6,015 bases of DNA from an uncultured Chloroflexota bacterium (GTDB lineage: Bacteria; Chloroflexota; Anaerolineae; Anaerolineales; Anaerolineaceae), in contig CADBKS010000178.1 of assembly GCA_902795255.1 (NCBI GenBank), positions 1 through 6,015 of the forward strand. Reading direction: 5' to 3'. Below, piece after piece: positions 6,001 to 6,015 of this stretch (its first letter is position 1; the number at the start of each line of letters is the position of its first letter). The notes below the pieces were generated by a model. It searched no databases. It was not told where the DNA came from and saw only the letters and a list, made by a program, of their open reading frames with translations. Position numbers and translations under genes: made by a program.

Positions 6001-6015
6001 TTTTTGATTTTTAAT

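Noticed and set aside
1..6015. tRNA, rRNA, CRISPR array, insertion sequence, phage or toxin-antitoxin genes
   Set aside because: Nearly every base lies in recognised coding sequence. No spaced direct repeats, transposase motifs or tRNA-like cloverleafs were seen on either strand.

Overview
The window looks like ordinary chromosomal DNA from a Bacillota bacterium, probably a gut- or rumen-type member of the Clostridia. The evidence is strong AGGAGG-type ribosome binding sites, tightly packed operons, a sugar ABC importer with no ATPase gene beside it, a YesN-type response regulator, and a Lys-Lys plus poly-Leu/Ala signal peptide. By eye the G+C content is in the mid-50s percent. Family or genus cannot be fixed from this sequence.

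The layout is two convergent transcription units. On the left, on the plus strand, are the 3' part of a GNAT acetyltransferase (cut by the left edge) and a complete pyroglutamyl-peptidase I (pcp), 11 bases apart and probably co-transcribed. The rest is a five-gene operon on the minus strand, read from right to left: an extracellular sugar-binding protein (5988-4735), a MalF/UgpA-like permease (4626-3700), a MalG/UgpE-like permease (3684-2827), an AraC-type response regulator (2830-2093) and a ROK-family sugar kinase (2067-1117). The two units collide: the last 24 bases of pcp and of the kinase gene are the same DNA on opposite strands.

The operon reads as one sugar-use module. The binding protein captures a sugar or short oligosaccharide, the two permeases move it across the membrane with an ATPase encoded elsewhere, the ROK kinase phosphorylates a resulting monosaccharide, and the response regulator probably controls the module. 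The only intergenic region of note, between the binding protein and the first permease, carries a perfect 13-bp terminator hairpin and a second 8-bp hairpin. This fits a high binding-protein to permease expression ratio.

The coding capacity is nearly fully used. No tRNA, rRNA, CRISPR array, insertion sequence or phage gene was seen, and no non-coding stretch exceeds about 110 bases. I found no convincing new system. The points worth a second look are the missing lipobox of the binding protein, the response regulator with no visible sensor kinase, the Glu-to-Asp change at a sugar-contacting position of the kinase, the convergent gene overlap, the A8 tract that could join regulator to kinase by frameshift, and a roughly four-fold excess of GATC sites.
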